Origin: Reticulitermes speratus
Taxonomy: Eukaryota; Arthropoda; Insecta; Blattodea; Rhinotermitidae
Length of the DNA stretch: 64,000 nt
Assembly (NCBI GenBank): GCA_021186555.1
Contig: JAJKFL010000003.1
Location: forward strand, 37,126,908 to 37,190,907
Reading direction: 5' to 3'
Shown: positions 24,229 through 35,659 of the stretch, piece after piece
Layout of the letters: each line of letters starts with the position of its first letter
Position numbering within the stretch: position 1 is the stretch's first letter
The notes under the pieces: generated by a model
What the model saw: only the letters and a program-made list of their open reading frames with translations
Told to the model about the DNA's origin: nothing
Databases searched by the model: none
Translations under genes and position numbers: made by a program

Positions 24229-24808
24229 GACCACGGATAGCGCAGATAGTGCACTCACTACAGTGACTAGACTGTGGGCTGGACGACCAAGGAATCGAGA
24301 TTCAATTGGAGGAAAAGGAATAAAATATTTTCCTCGTTCAAAGCATCCAGCCCGCCTGTGTTTCGATATAGCCTCCTATGTAACCGGTTCCCGGGGTCTT
24401 TCACACTCGGTATAACGTGCGGAATGTGATGCCGACTCTCACCTCCATGCACAGCTGTGTTGAAACATTTCTCGAGCTATAACTCTATTCCCCCCTATAC
24501 CTTCGTGGGAGGCAATTTTACTTTGTCTTGTACCTTTTTTTTCCAATGGCTCCACAACCCCTTGGGGGCCTAGGCCGCCTCATTTTTCGAGGCTTCACGA
24601 TCACACTCTTTAGACACACCACGTTCGGTAGGACTCCTCTGGACGAGGGACCAGACCGTCGCAGAGACCTCTACCTGACAACATACAACACTCACAAGAG
24701 ACAGACATCCATGCCTCCGGTGGGATTGGAACCCACGACCCTAGTAAGCGAGTGGCCGCAGACCCACGCCTTAGACCGCACGGCCACTGGGATCGGCGTC
24801 TCGTACCT
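24229..24808 (+). mobile_element. Diverged SINE-B-like element, interrupted by a SINE-A
   Basis: The head GACCACGGATAGCGCAGATAG resembles the SINE-B A-box region. GGAATCGAGATTCAATTGG is a decayed B box. Further on, GCTATAACTCTATTCCCCCC and CCTTCGTGGGAGG match the SINE-B tail. Flanking repeats TTAGGTCATGCTAAAG (24213) and TTAGATCATACAAAAG (24809), 13 of 16 identical, enclose both this element and the SINE-A at 24538-24797 that landed in its tail. Confidence 0.6.
24538..24797 (-). mobile_element. SINE-A nested in SINE-B-like tail, with TSD
   Basis: A full-length minus-strand copy: head at 24797, A-rich tail at 24538, B box read as GGATTGGAACCC on the plus strand. Its own 13-bp duplication is GTCTTGTACCTTT (24525-24537) and GTCTCGTACCTTT (24798-24810), 12 of 13 identical. 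The target lies in the TACCTTT tail of the older element. Confidence 0.9.
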
Positions 24809-24829
24809 TTAGATCATACAAAAGAATCT

Positions 24830-25570
24830 CTTCCAAGTAGTTTACGAGCCCCTATGTAACATTATAGTTAGCCTACAGGTCGTTACAACCCTGACCATTT
24901 TCCAAGCCCGAAGACATCCCTCGTCGTCTGTCCGCGACAGTGTAGTCAAAATATTCTAACTGCCCTCCATATCTTTCATCCAGAAATAGGAGCCAGATAG
25001 GCAGGTCGTGCACCAGTTTTGAAGGCACGCTGCAGTCTGTGTTCTTTCCTGTTTCACAGAACACGTCTAATGTACTGATGAAGTTCATACCGGAGGCAGA
25101 CTGAGTTTCAAGTAAACGGTATCTCGACGAACGTTTGATTAGCAAAGTAAACCTCAAGCAGTGTTAATAATTAAGAGAGGGAAGTACAGTCATTAGGTGA
25201 AGAGTGCATCGCTGCACTCTGTAGACTGAAGAAGTGAAGCTAAGTAGCGGACCAATCTTTCTGCGGTACCGTAGTTGTAAAGGTAAGCGTCACTCAGCAA
25301 ATCGAGCAACTTGACTCAAGTAGTGATACTTCGGACTTGTGTTCGGGAGTTGTCCGTTTCGTCTGTCTGTCGGAAAAAACCAAATTCTGGGATTTTTCGT
25401 GTTTTTTTTCACTCTCTCCAGGAAAATCCCGGGATAATGCCTTAGACTAGGTTGTCACCACTTCCTTCTACATCCTTTCCTGATCATTATTCACTGTCAT
25501 CCTACCATCTTATACTGCATAGTCTTGATTTACAGACAGCATTGTAACTGACACACAATACATGAGCTTG
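24830..25570. other. Stretch without recognised features
   Basis: A 94-codon minus-strand open frame (24873-25157) shows no motif that I recognise. A GGGATTTTTCGTG / AAAATCCCGGGAT patch near 25400 has weak inverted symmetry. Confidence 0.4.
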
Positions 25571-25579
25571 TTAAGAAAT

Positions 25580-25740
25580 TCTACACATTTTTTGAGGCTA
25601 ATATTTCATTATTGTGTTCACAAGAGACTGCCAATAGATTCTTCTTTGCTGAACCAGATGAATTAAATGCACATCTTCACGTCTTATCTGTAAGATAGAT
25701 TTTAATATTGTTCCTGTATCTACGCGCAGGTAATTCAAAT
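25580..25740 (-). pseudogene. Non-LTR retrotransposon 3' tail fragment
   Basis: The minus strand reads HLIHLVQQRRIYWQSLVNTI, then MK, a stop and PQKMCRIS. It aligns with the WIHLAQDR--WRALVNTVM--VPQKAGKFL tail of the other four copies. The upstream RWEDN part is only faintly visible. Confidence 0.55.
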
Positions 25741-25999
25741 GGGTCTTTTCCAATTAGGCTCCCTGACTAAAATGTCTTACACTTCATATATAGGCCTACT
25801 TGTGAAATTTATGATAATGTCAGTAGATAACAAGCAGATTCATATAATGCAATATAATATAGCCGGGAATGTTTTACCTAAGTGTGTACAAATATATGTA
25901 ATTCTTTATAAAAAATATATTCAGATTTCAGAACATTGTTCACCATATGAACATAACGAAGTAGAACAGATTACACGAATGTCATTAGGCTGTAGTAAC

Positions 26000-26245
26000 T
26001 CGCGTGATAAAGGTAAAGTAAAAGCAAATTTGTGCCTTTGAGCCATATAAAATCATATGCGGCAATCGAGGTATAGCTCCAAAAGTTCTTAACCTCGGTA
26101 ACAGATGCAGGTGACCAGTCAGCTTCAAACTCAGCATGGGGAAAGAGCCCTTCGTACCCAGTGAATAGGAGGCTGCATGTCTCCAGAGACGTTCTGGGAT
26201 CTTTGAAAGAGAAAGGAACCCCTTGCATCTGCCGGGAATCGAAAA
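26000..26245 (-). mobile_element. SINE-B-related element (shared core, different head)
   Basis: On the minus strand the element has TTCGATTCCCGG (B-box-like, near 26243), CAGCCTCCTATTCACTGGGT, GTTACCGAGGTTAAGAA and GGAGCTATACCTCG. The last three correspond in order to the central core of SINE-B (CAGCCTCCTGTACA-TGGGT, GCCGAGGTTAAAGA, GAGCTATACC). The region after the B box differs from SINE-B. Open frames of 85-93 codons here come from the repeat and resemble a peptide I associate with many insect repeat predictions. Confidence 0.6.
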
Positions 26246-26249
26246 ATAA

Positions 26250-27590
26250 ATTTCTGCTTTGTCCAAACCTTATTCTAGTCCATACCGTCTACTCTATCCC
26301 GGTTGCTAAAGCTGTGATATTATCTATAACTTTTATGGCAATTATGTCAACTATTCCACGAAATGTATCTGTTTATACAGATATTGACGTTAAAACTAAT
26401 ATCCAAGAAAATACATTTTTAAATTTGTCTTTCGTCAATGGGGATCGTTGTGCATTACATCGTTAAAAGAAAATTAAGCTCAGAATTATTTTTCACTTTA
26501 GATTATTTAATTTAAGCACTACTTAGTACTTGTTTTAGAGACTGTTAAGTTAGGATAAGGGTGGCTGATAGAGAGGCAGCAATAAAGGAAAATTAATTAC
26601 CATGAAAAGTGATAAGAGACTGGATAATGGACTTTTTGAGTGTTTTAGGCAGCAGGAATAAAATTAGTTCTGGATTAAGTGATGTAAAGCTGCGATTGGT
26701 TTTAGTTATCAGCTCATCAGGGCTCTATTTATAAACATACTTTAATAGGTCTACTATTAGTTTTAATTGCTTCTGATATACTCCATTAACATTCAAACAC
26801 GGGCACGAAAAGACATAGAAATTTTTATAGAGTTTCGCAGTTTCCCAGTGTTACGACTTGTTTTTGGAATTGCTTGAGATATCGCTTTCAGAACAGGTTT
26901 AATAGATTCGGACAGATGCTTTTATTTGTCTTCTGCGTAGTGACATTCAGAGCAGTAAGCAATATAACGAACACAACAACCGCTAGGCCAAAGCTTGAAC
27001 AAACCTCCAGTAAGGTACAGGAGTAGAAGGTGTTCGGATTCAGGCTGTGCTGTAAAATTATGTAAGATTACTTTTATTCATTTCAAAATTATTCCAATTA
27101 TAATACGAATAATCCGCTATTTGCTTCGTCTTCAGTCAAGTGGAGATTGTAAGAATTAAATAAATAATTTAATTTTGTTTATTCACAATCACATGCATAT
27201 TGGTAAGTCAGTATGTCGTCAAGATGTGTACACTATGAACGACCAAACTGTTTATTCTATGGAAGCTTTTTTGCCTAAGATTGTGTATAGTACATACGAG
27301 ATATTCTGAGTTATTTATCAAAGTAAGCATACATGTGAGCATGCCACTGAATGTGATGTGATGTAATATATATATATATATATATATGTATTTATGTTTA
27401 TAAGCGTATATGTATGTGTGTACTACCAAAATAGTGACGAACCTTATTTAAGGATTTTATAATCTGTGTTTTATATATTTAAATACAGAAACTGTAAATA
27501 ACTGTAATCTATAAATGATAATGAAACTTGACTACATGTGATATATAACATAATAGCAGACATAAACAATGGATGTAAAGTAAATGTAGA
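26250..27590. other. AT-rich stretch, nothing recognised
   Basis: Contains a (TA)n run at about 27365-27388. No other signal was recognised. Confidence 0.45.
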
Positions 27591-27594
27591 TTAC

Positions 27595-27642
27595 GAGCCC
27601 CCTGAATATGGCCTTGTAAGCGCTGAAACATATGTAGGGGTT
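27595..27642 (+). other. Hammerhead-like hairpin with paired flanks
   Basis: AGCCCC (27596-27601) precedes CTGAATA. GAAACATATGTA follows a short hairpin, and then GGGGTT (27637-27642) can pair with AGCCCC over six positions, including one G-U. The layout is helix I, core, helix II, GAAAC, palindromic helix III, as in a hammerhead. The core G8 is a T, which should abolish cleavage. Confidence 0.4.
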
Positions 27643-27784
27643 AAAGAATAAGAAGTGAAAATATAGTGCATTTCGTTGGTGTGTAATGTGTGATAAGTCA
27701 AACATGTTACACGTCTTTCTCAAACATTTAATTTTGGATACGCATATTGTCATCCAAATGGCGCTAGGTATCAGACGATTAAAC

Positions 27785-28772
27785 TATAAGCTCCTCGTAC
27801 TTGCAAGAGGGTATGTCGCGTTTAACGTCTGCTGGATATCCTCCCATGTACCGGAACCACAACCTCTGCCTTACAGGTGCAGGTGTATCTTCAAGCAGCC
27901 TCAGTAAAACAGTTGTTAGAAGTCTGCAATATCTTTGAGCAGTCAACCTCTCAGGAAGCAGATAGGTGCCCACGACAATGGCCCCGACGATACCAGCCCA
28001 AGAGTTCAAGCTGAAGTGTACTTGACACCCACATTCGCGGGTAGCGTGGGTATTACCCGTGTCCAGAGGTGAAGGTGGCGGACGTTGAACACAATAATCC
28101 ACAGACTGATATGTGAAATTCCATTAGAAAGGTGTTAATTCATAACCATGCACAAATTTTATCCGGAGTGAACAAGATGCGTTTTGTGTGTAGTTGTATG
28201 GTTGGAACTGATCCTCAAGTACTTCGAAGACTCTCGATTGGAGTAGCCCACATTCTCGCCCGCCATCGCGTAAGATTCTAAACGGCTTTCTTTCAGCAGG
28301 AGCAAATATGACACTTTCATCTGCTGGCGGCCGTGCAGTCCGTGGGCGATCTGTAGTTATAGGTGCCCTAGATGTTTTAATTCATATCTTCCGGAGACTC
28401 TGCTGCAGTCGCCAAACACATTAACATCTGTGTGACGTCGACCAGGATAATGCAGTGTGAGTCTCCGCGCATCATTCCGTTTTCTATTATTACTGGCACC
28501 GAGGGTTAAGAGCATGTTGCATTATTCGTCTTGTGCGCATTCCGTGATCGTTGTCTCACAAAAGGGCTCTGCTGTACACTGTGTGTCTTGAGTGCATCTA
28601 ACAACGCTCTTTATCTTCGTGACAAATAGCAGTGCTGAGAAGGATGTTACCTCATTTGACGGCGACGTGTATGTCAAAACCCAAACCCCTCAGTCTAGAT
28701 ACTTTATAATATTTTCAACTGGCATTTTAACAGGGAATTACATTATGAAGAGCTTGTGAGCGAATTTTGTGT
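27785..28772 (-). pseudogene. DUF4817-type (mariner/Tc1-like) transposase, internally deleted
   Basis: This is a minus-strand relic of an insect DNA transposon. From the 5' side (about 28772) the first recognisable piece is LHYPGRRHTDVNVF, from the N-terminal helix-turn-helix region. Next is SRVFEVLEDQFQPYNYTQ (about 28190-28245), the end of the DNA-binding half. A deletion removes the first catalytic Asp region. The frame then opens as NTHATRECG, FSLNSWAGIVGAIVVGTYLL and LLEDTPAPVRQRLWF to about 27785. In intact relatives the last segment is followed by QHDGAPAHF with the second Asp; here it reads RYMGGYPADV, so that site is lost. The final third is absent. Its 5' flank (GAAGAGCTTGTGAGCGAATT near 28747) matches the copy at 42495-43112. 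Confidence 0.7.
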
Positions 28773-28789
28773 CCTGTAAATATTCCCCA

Positions 28790-29630
28790 AGTGTCCGTTT
28801 AAAATCGATCTGATTGTGGCTGCGCGATTATCAAGTTAGCGCAGCGTATTCAGGTAGGACAAGATGTGTGCAATAAAACTGAGAACTTTCTATGTTCAGG
28901 ATTTGCGGCTTTTAAATATACTCGTAAAGCACACCATGAACCCCACGCCATAGCCCGCCTTTCATTCCACCGGCCCTTGCATAAAAGAGTGTTTTTCGTG
29001 GTCGACATTGAAAAGGATAGATTCATAAGTAGGCCTACTGCGAAATCTGAAAAAGCCTTTACTGTCTGGTTAAACTTAGAGGCATACGATGCATCAACTA
29101 ACAGCCATACACTATCAGATTTTGGAGAGCGAGTCTAAATCTTGAAAAATCGAAAAGGCAAACAGAAGGCCACTGGTCGACTTGTTTCTTTGAATCCTTC
29201 AAATGAAGGATGTTCCTACGAATGATTCTTCGGCATGTGAAGTGGTCAAAATCATATAACGACAAAATCTGTAAAAATTTTGTGTGTGCAACATTCGTAG
29301 AAGCTACAGGGTAATTAAATTTAACATATGGTGATGATGATGGCGTCGAATGAGAGAAATTTTCAAGAAATAGCGAATCTTCAGATAGCGTGTGAGCTGA
29401 GACAATATTTGCATATCGTATTTTTGTACATTTTGTTTCCTGGCGTCGTTTGGGAAAAAGCAACTCCGCCCGCTTGTCCTTCCATCACGCTCTGTATCTC
29501 GGAAACTAATTACAATAGTAAAAAGGTGTAAACACAAACGATCGTGTTAGAGAAATATCCCATACGAAATTGTGAATATTTCTATTTAAAAACAATTGGA
29601 CACACTGCTAAAAAAATGAAAATCAATTTC
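28790..29630. other. Stretch without recognised features
   Basis: A 90-codon plus-strand frame (28866-29138) and a 121-codon minus-strand frame (29098-29463) show no motif that I recognise. Confidence 0.4.
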
Positions 29631-29633
29631 GAG

Positions 29634-29990
29634 CATCGCTCGGGTAAAACCAAAATAGCGCCATTGCTAGGGTACAAGGGAAGCCCTACGTGAAAATCCC
29701 AAACTGGAACCGTTGCTCGGATGCGAGGAAATCCATTGCTCATGGAAAACCCAAACTGAAGCCAACCTACGAGGAGTCCCTCTCGGGGAAAAACCCATCG
29801 CTTGCGGAAAACCCAAACTAGCGTCGTTGTTAATAATTGGGGAGACCGACATGGGGTAACCCCATTGCTTGGGGGTACTCAAATAGAGTCCCTGTTAAAA
29901 TGCGGGGAAATCCTGCTTGGGAAAACCCTCTCTCGTGGAACACAAACTGCGTGATATAGCGCCATTGTTAGGAAACCGGGAACACACAAA
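29634..29990. repeat. Degenerate ~55-65-bp tandem repeat
   Basis: Five to six diverged units share AAACCCAAACT, GCGCCATTGCTAGG and GGGGAAATCCATTGCT-like blocks in the same order. Unit length varies by insertions and deletions, so it is an old minisatellite. Confidence 0.75.
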
Positions 29991-29999
29991 CTATCCACA

Positions 30000-31300
30000 T
30001 AGTTTTCTGTGTGAGAACCGCTAGTATTTTATATAATCTGGTGACCTGAAGACGTTCATCAGGCTATAAGAATATCAGCGAACTTTTGTAATTGTTTTGT
30101 GTTTAGGAATATCCAACCTGTAACCACCATCGACAGAGCTGCATTCAGTTAATAAGCTTACATATATTTAATTGGCCTATGTACTGCCTACTTGTTCCAA
30201 AGTACAATGGAATATTAATTCAAACCCTGTTGACGTTGTTATTTGACCGTAAATGAACATTATGCCTCATGCGTCGCTTGAGGGGTACAGAAATTCAACG
30301 TCAAACGTATAAACACAGAGGAAATTAGAACTCGTTTATTACCCTTGTTTATACTAATCAGACTTGTTTGCGGTATGGCACAACCCCACTATTTTGCTGA
30401 GAGTTAGTCAACATTTTAGTTAATATCATTCAAATGAGTTGCCGGTATTTCACGTCAATTCTCATTAGAGGGTTTGATACAAACTTGCTTTGAATTTCAT
30501 ACGGACCTTCGATTATTCAATTAAGGTGTGATCAACTACAGAGTCAGAGTGCTATTGATCTAACCACAAAACAATGTCATGTACCACATATCTATAGCAA
30601 TGATTTTGCACTTACATAATATTAGCTGATCTCGAATAAACTGAATGTGGTCATCCAGTGGAAAACTTCCCTCCGTCGGTGATCACGATGACCTCATTTT
30701 ATTCTCTTCGTCTGGTTGAGGTTACTTCGTATTTAATGAATAGATTCGCAGAGAAGCCTGTTGCTTTGACGTGAATGTGGTAATGAGGGTGAGGAATGGA
30801 ATTGGGCATAGAGCTTCAATAAGACCAAGAGAATGTCAAACGTGTGTCAGTTTGGTGGGGCGAGTGCTTGCCAGTACACAGTCTATGCCTTGTAGAAATG
30901 TAGCCCTCTCAATATGTACAGCAAGTTACTGTTCCGTATGCAAGGTCACTGTACTGCTCAGATCTTATAATAAGCAAGAGTAATTACAGTTTATTTATTC
31001 TTGTTATGTATGGTGTATTTAATGACGCTGTCACTACTCTATAATATGGAGCGTCCAATGATAGCATGATTATTAATTTATGAATTGAGGCGGATGTGAG
31101 AGGAAGCGGTTGTGGCTTAATTTGATAAATACTGGAACTTTCGAGTAGGAACTGAGAAATACCACGAAGACGTCGGTGTCCCGGCGGAGACCGGAATGTG
31201 CACCTTTCCACTACAAGTCATCTGTTGAGCCAACTCACTGTGTAGCAGACAGTTCCAGTATATCTTCAAGTACAGTTTTAATAAGAGGCTTAATTTACGT
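30000..31300. other. AT-rich stretch, nothing recognised
   Basis: CCTGAAGACGTTCATCAGG near 30046 is a short hairpin but lacks the GAAAC part of the hammerhead-like family. No gene signal. Confidence 0.4.
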
Positions 31301-31303
31301 TAT

Positions 31304-31345
31304 GAGCCGGGATAGTTGAGTCAGTAACTGCTGCTTGTCATTCTG
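31304..31345 (+). mobile_element. SINE-B head fragment
   Basis: GAGCCGGGATAGTTGAGTCAG matches the first 21 bases of SINE-B (GGGCCGGGATAGCTCAGTC-G). Similarity fades after about 40 bases and no B box follows. Confidence 0.4.
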
Positions 31346-31349
31346 CACG

Positions 31350-32088
31350 GAGCATTAGGCTAGGATATGGATGGGACAATCAGCTGAATGTTGCCGAATT
31401 CTTTTTGACAGTTGTATTTGAGTAAGCAAGGTTTACTGAAATATTAAATATTTGTGACAATTTGGAAGCCTGTCATGTCATTGACAATTGATGTTTCAAT
31501 GAGTAAGCAACCTCTAGTGAAATACTATATAGCCATGGAAAACGCTAGAAGCCTTTGATGAAATTTATATTTTTTTTATATTGATGATACACGTACCTCC
31601 AGGCTGTGTCCTTTTACTATGTTGTGTAATCCGATAGTTATTGTGGTTAGATATTTTCAACCAACTGTTTATGTATACAGAAGATATTACAAGCGCACAA
31701 AAAGTGTTTATTAATACACATCATGCTTTAAATTCAACAGTTCCTCTTATAAACGTAACAGCTTCTCCAGCTCAAATTTCAGTGGGTTTTGTGCTAGAAT
31801 ATGTGGGCGTACCTTCATTGATATGGAAATTACTGCCCCACACCGATCTTATTATTTTACTCCTTTTCATTCAGGTTACAGGGCTTCAAAATGGTGGCTC
31901 GAAAACGACTTAAATCACTAGTAATTATGGAAGTGTGTTGGTACGCCTGCATACAAATTGGTAACGTATGATATTGGCTGAAAGTATTCTGGATTAAACC
32001 TCTCTATGTATGTCGTATTCTCTTGTAACTTTGAATATTTAGTTCTGCTATTTAACAAGTTAAAGTTGTACTTCATATTCCGTGCAGT

Positions 32089-32131
<43 letters not shown>

Positions 32132-32780
32132 TTTTATACCAACTACAGCACACCAATTACAGTACGGAGATATCACGTAGTGAACTTCAGGCACCACAGC
32201 CATGGGTCTCCACCCCACAAAACTGCAATTTGTCACGAGACAGATTTTTGGAAACAGACATTTACATACATGTTTTATATCTCAATATTTTGTAATTGGT
32301 GTGCAGTAGTTAGTAAAAAATCAACTTATATAAGCTAAAGTTGTGTCTGTGCTAAATTGAGCACTGTATCATGAAGACGTTTTATGAAGTGTCCGTCCAC
32401 GATCTCGTAACCTCAACAGTTGACTGAGCTGTCCCACCTCCATTATACCACTTAATCAAAATTATAATTAGAAATACAACTTGCATTGCAATTTGTATTT
32501 AAGTACCACACATTTTAAATGAAACATATGCAATGTACAATGTTCTGTACAGTATGAGTAGCTACATTGAACTATTCAAAGGGCCCTAAAGCAATAATGC
32601 CATTTGATATCAAATGAACGTTTCCATCATTTCCACGAAATTCCATGCCATTGACGTTCCTACCAGTAGCTAAGTAAATTATCTGAATTGTTGTTTTGTG
32701 TTTTATTTAGTGGAACTAAGAATATTAATAAGCTGTTCCAATAACAGTACCCTTGATTACGCATTCAGGCTCTGCAGTTT
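31350..32780. other. AT-rich stretch with (TA)n
   Basis: A (TA)n run at 32094-32127 is the only clear element. Short open frames only. Confidence 0.5.
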
Positions 32781-32785
32781 TGAAA

Positions 32786-33023
32786 GTTTAACGTTGCTGT
32801 ACGTTACCCTTTGTCATTAGTTTAACGTTGCTGTACGTTACCCTTCGTCTTTAGTTTAACGTTGCTGTACGTTACCGTTTGTCGTTAGTTTAACGTTGCT
32901 GTACGTTACCCTTTGTCGTTAGTTTAACGTTGCTGTACGTTACCCTTTGTCGTTAGTTTAACGTTGCTGTACGTTACCCTTTGTCGTTAGTTTAACGTTG
33001 CTGTACGTTACCCTTTGTCGTTA
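32786..33023. repeat. 34-bp tandem array, 7 copies, palindromic unit
   Basis: Seven units of 34 bp start at 32786, 32820, 32854, 32888, 32922, 32956 and 32990. Each contains TAACGTTGCTGTACGTTA, in which TAACGT and ACGTTA are perfect inverted arms around a 6-base loop. Variation is confined to the linker (CCCTTTGTCATTA versus CCCTTCGTCTTTA and similar). Confidence 0.97.
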
Positions 33024-33029
33024 GTTTTG

Positions 33030-34410
33030 CAAAGGAACGAGTATTTTCTTCTGTGTCTTGGCGCGGACTTTCTTTTATCAGGTAAGAAAAAGTCTTAGTA
33101 TGCAGTTTAGTATATGTGTTGTCAGACAGCCTGGACAGGACCATGTGTCCCAGTTGTTCTTCTATCTGTGGTAATATCAGCAAGAAACGCCGCAGAGTCT
33201 GTATGTATTACTGAGATGCAGGAGAGACTGGAAAGTCAGGAAGAAAAGTCAGTGGAAAATGCGAAAAAATAAAGTTCGCCCCGTTGTCTTTCAGTTTCTG
33301 GTGCTTCATGAGCCGTGTCTCTTTCGTACATGGGAATCCCATTTGCGAGATCGTAACATTACAGGTGAGTCGGATATGGGCTCTTTTTTAACATGAAAAT
33401 ATTCGACATGCAGTATTTCATTTATCAATCTTCGGAAATTTTATAAAGCTCTGAAGATCAGGATATAAAGAACTGTGTAGCAGTTGTTTTGTATCGGATG
33501 AAACGTGGTCTGTTACTTAAAGGGAATGACATAGTTACGAATATTTGCAATTAAGTGCTCAGAAAAATGTATCGCGTTAAACAAAGGAAGAATTTAATAT
33601 ACATAGGCCTGTTATATGTCGACAAATTTTGTGATGTGTACCGATTACATGTAGAGCTGGACTCCAGCAGGGTCGCTATGTCGACTTTCCAGGATAAACA
33701 GTGAAGCTCCATGGTAATAATTTTCTGATTCGACATAGGCCAGTGGCTGTTCGTGAAGCAGGTGTCGCAGTATTGTATATAGGCTATATAACGAGGAGTG
33801 TTTACCCATCATGTTACTCACTGATACTGGAGAGGGCAGGTCTCCGAAATTTTGGAATACTCTTTCCGAAATAACGCGACTGGTAGCACGACAGGATTTT
33901 ATCATATACAATTTAAAGATTTTATCATATTACGCGACCTTTAATATTGTTATTATTATTATTATTATTATTGCTTTCACTATACGAGTATTTGTTCCGT
34001 TTATACTAATGTTTTAGGCCTATGTGAATAATTGATTAAGTAATCTTCTTTAATATGTAATTAATGTGATTAATCTGTTATAAACCACATTTTTCGTTGT
34101 TTATGTTGGGTTTGTGTGTATGTGTGTGTGTTTGTGTCTTCATGTGATTGTTATGGTATTTAAGTTATTCCGGTTTTATACCTTGGCCATTACACTGTTA
34201 AACTAGCATGTTAATAAACGAGAAATTATTATTATTATTATCATTAAAATGTTCTCTCTAGACTTTGTCCACGTAGTTTTCACAGTTCCTCAACGGAAAG
34301 GTTTGTTAAAGTAATTATAAATTACAGGAAATATACTCATTAAAACTGGGTCAGTACGTCGTTGTAAGGAAATAAAAACCCCTCACATCAAGATCGCTGA
34401 TAATGTTAGA
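33030..34410. other. AT-rich stretch, nothing recognised
   Basis: Short (ATT)n runs at about 33947-33972 and 34226-34240. No gene signal. Confidence 0.45.
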
Positions 34411-34424
34411 ATAGATCCGTAGTT

Positions 34425-34520
34425 ACCATATATATATTCCAAAAACTGCACAACTATAGTGCAGTTGTTAGAATATATATGGTGTTTTTTTTTACTGAAT
34501 GAAACATGAATAATTTTAAA
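34425..34520. mobile_element. 96-bp insertion with long hairpin, flanked by 11-bp repeats
   Basis: Perfect direct repeats GATCCGTAGTT (34414-34424 and 34521-34531) bracket 96 bp. The first 59 bp (34425-34483) fold into a long hairpin. ACCATATATATATTC pairs with GAATATATATGGT, and AACTGCAC pairs with GTGCAGTT around a 7-base loop, with a small bulge between. A T-run follows. This fits a small MITE or retroposed hairpin RNA. Confidence 0.55.
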
Positions 34521-34534
34521 GATCCGTAGTTGTT

Positions 34535-35350
34535 ACCTTAACATAAAATTTAACAAGCAGAAAAAATACTCCTTTATATTTTTAGCAAGGTTGCAATTGA
34601 GTAAGCTTTAAAATTAAATTTTGCATTAATTGATGTGCTATATGTACAACTGTAATGAGAAAAGTGGGTCGAGACTAATATTATACACTTCATGCCAGCC
34701 TAAAATGACTTAGAGGTATAATTTTAACGTTTACTACATGAGGGTGAGCATTATCAATTAAAGTCATTCTCTCTATAGCTCCAATTTGTGGAATTCTATC
34801 GAGCGTTGTACAAAAGTAAAAGTTGAAGTGCTAAGACCTCAAATTTCTTAAAGTATTTATATTCATTTTATCGTAACTTACTTCAGATGGAATCACTCTA
34901 CTTTATTCAGACTTTGAAGTATGTTACGATTAAGGACATTTATTGTTCTTGTCCCTCTAACTAAGCTGTCTATGCGGAGATTATTCAGTCTTTTTATTGT
35001 TGCCCTGCTTATTTGTGGTTACTTGTTCATGCTGTCCTACATGCCTACTTTATGTGACTTCGAAATGGAAGAAATTCTGGAAATTCAAAATGACCCGGAA
35101 CGAAATGGCACTAGCCTATTTTAAGTTATTATCCCGTGTTGGTGTAGAGGGACTGAGGAATACTATGAAATACGGCGCCTAAATTAGAATAACTGACCAA
35201 GAATCGGAGATTTCAACTCGGGAATTAAACAAAACGAAGCAGACTTCCAAACCACAACTCGCGACATTAGGTGCTTCAAGCTGTCAAATGCGACAACTCT
35301 GAGCTGTAGTTACGACTGATTTGTAGATACTGCTCTGACGTTCACTTGGA
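34535..35350. other. AT-rich stretch, nothing recognised
   Basis: Short overlapping open frames at 34921-35182 with no motif that I recognise. Confidence 0.4.
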
Positions 35351-35361
35351 GAGATTTGTGG

Positions 35362-35649
35362 AAGGTAAGGTTAAGGTATATGTCGCCTTAGAAAAGGCCA
35401 TGAAGGCCCAGAGGTGGAGTAGAGGTAAACATCTTTTCTTTAACCTTGGCGCTAGATGGGGTGAGTGCTCAACCCATACACCGTATGCTTTACTCCAGGA
35501 AAAGAGAAACAGTACCTATTGTACAGGAGGCTGGGTGCCCCCAGAGCTGTTCTGGACGGGTGCGAAAAATCTCGCCTCCGCCGGTATTCGATCCCCGGAC
35601 CGTCCAGCCCATAGGGAGTCGCTATACGGACGATGCTATCCCCGCCCAC
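35362..35649 (-). mobile_element. SINE-B, near full length
   Basis: A minus-strand copy with the head at 35649 (GGGCGGGGATAGCATCGTCC in its own orientation) and B box GGGGATCGAATACCGG. The core (CAGCCTCCTGTACAATAGG, GCGCCAAGGTTAAAGAA) is conserved, and the AACCTTACC tail lies at 35362. Flanking AGATTTGTG (35352) and AAATTTATG (35650) may be a diverged target-site duplication. The open frames of 69-129 codons across it are not genes. Confidence 0.88.
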
Positions 35650-35659
35650 AAATTTATGC

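Noticed and set aside
30045..30070. Another hammerhead-like site (CCTGAAGACGTTCATCAGG)
   Set aside because: There is no GAAAC after the hairpin, and the hairpin consumes the core itself.
35120..35235. A third tRNA-like SINE family (GTTGGTGTAGAGGGACTGAGG)
   Set aside because: No B box at the expected distance and no second copy in the window.
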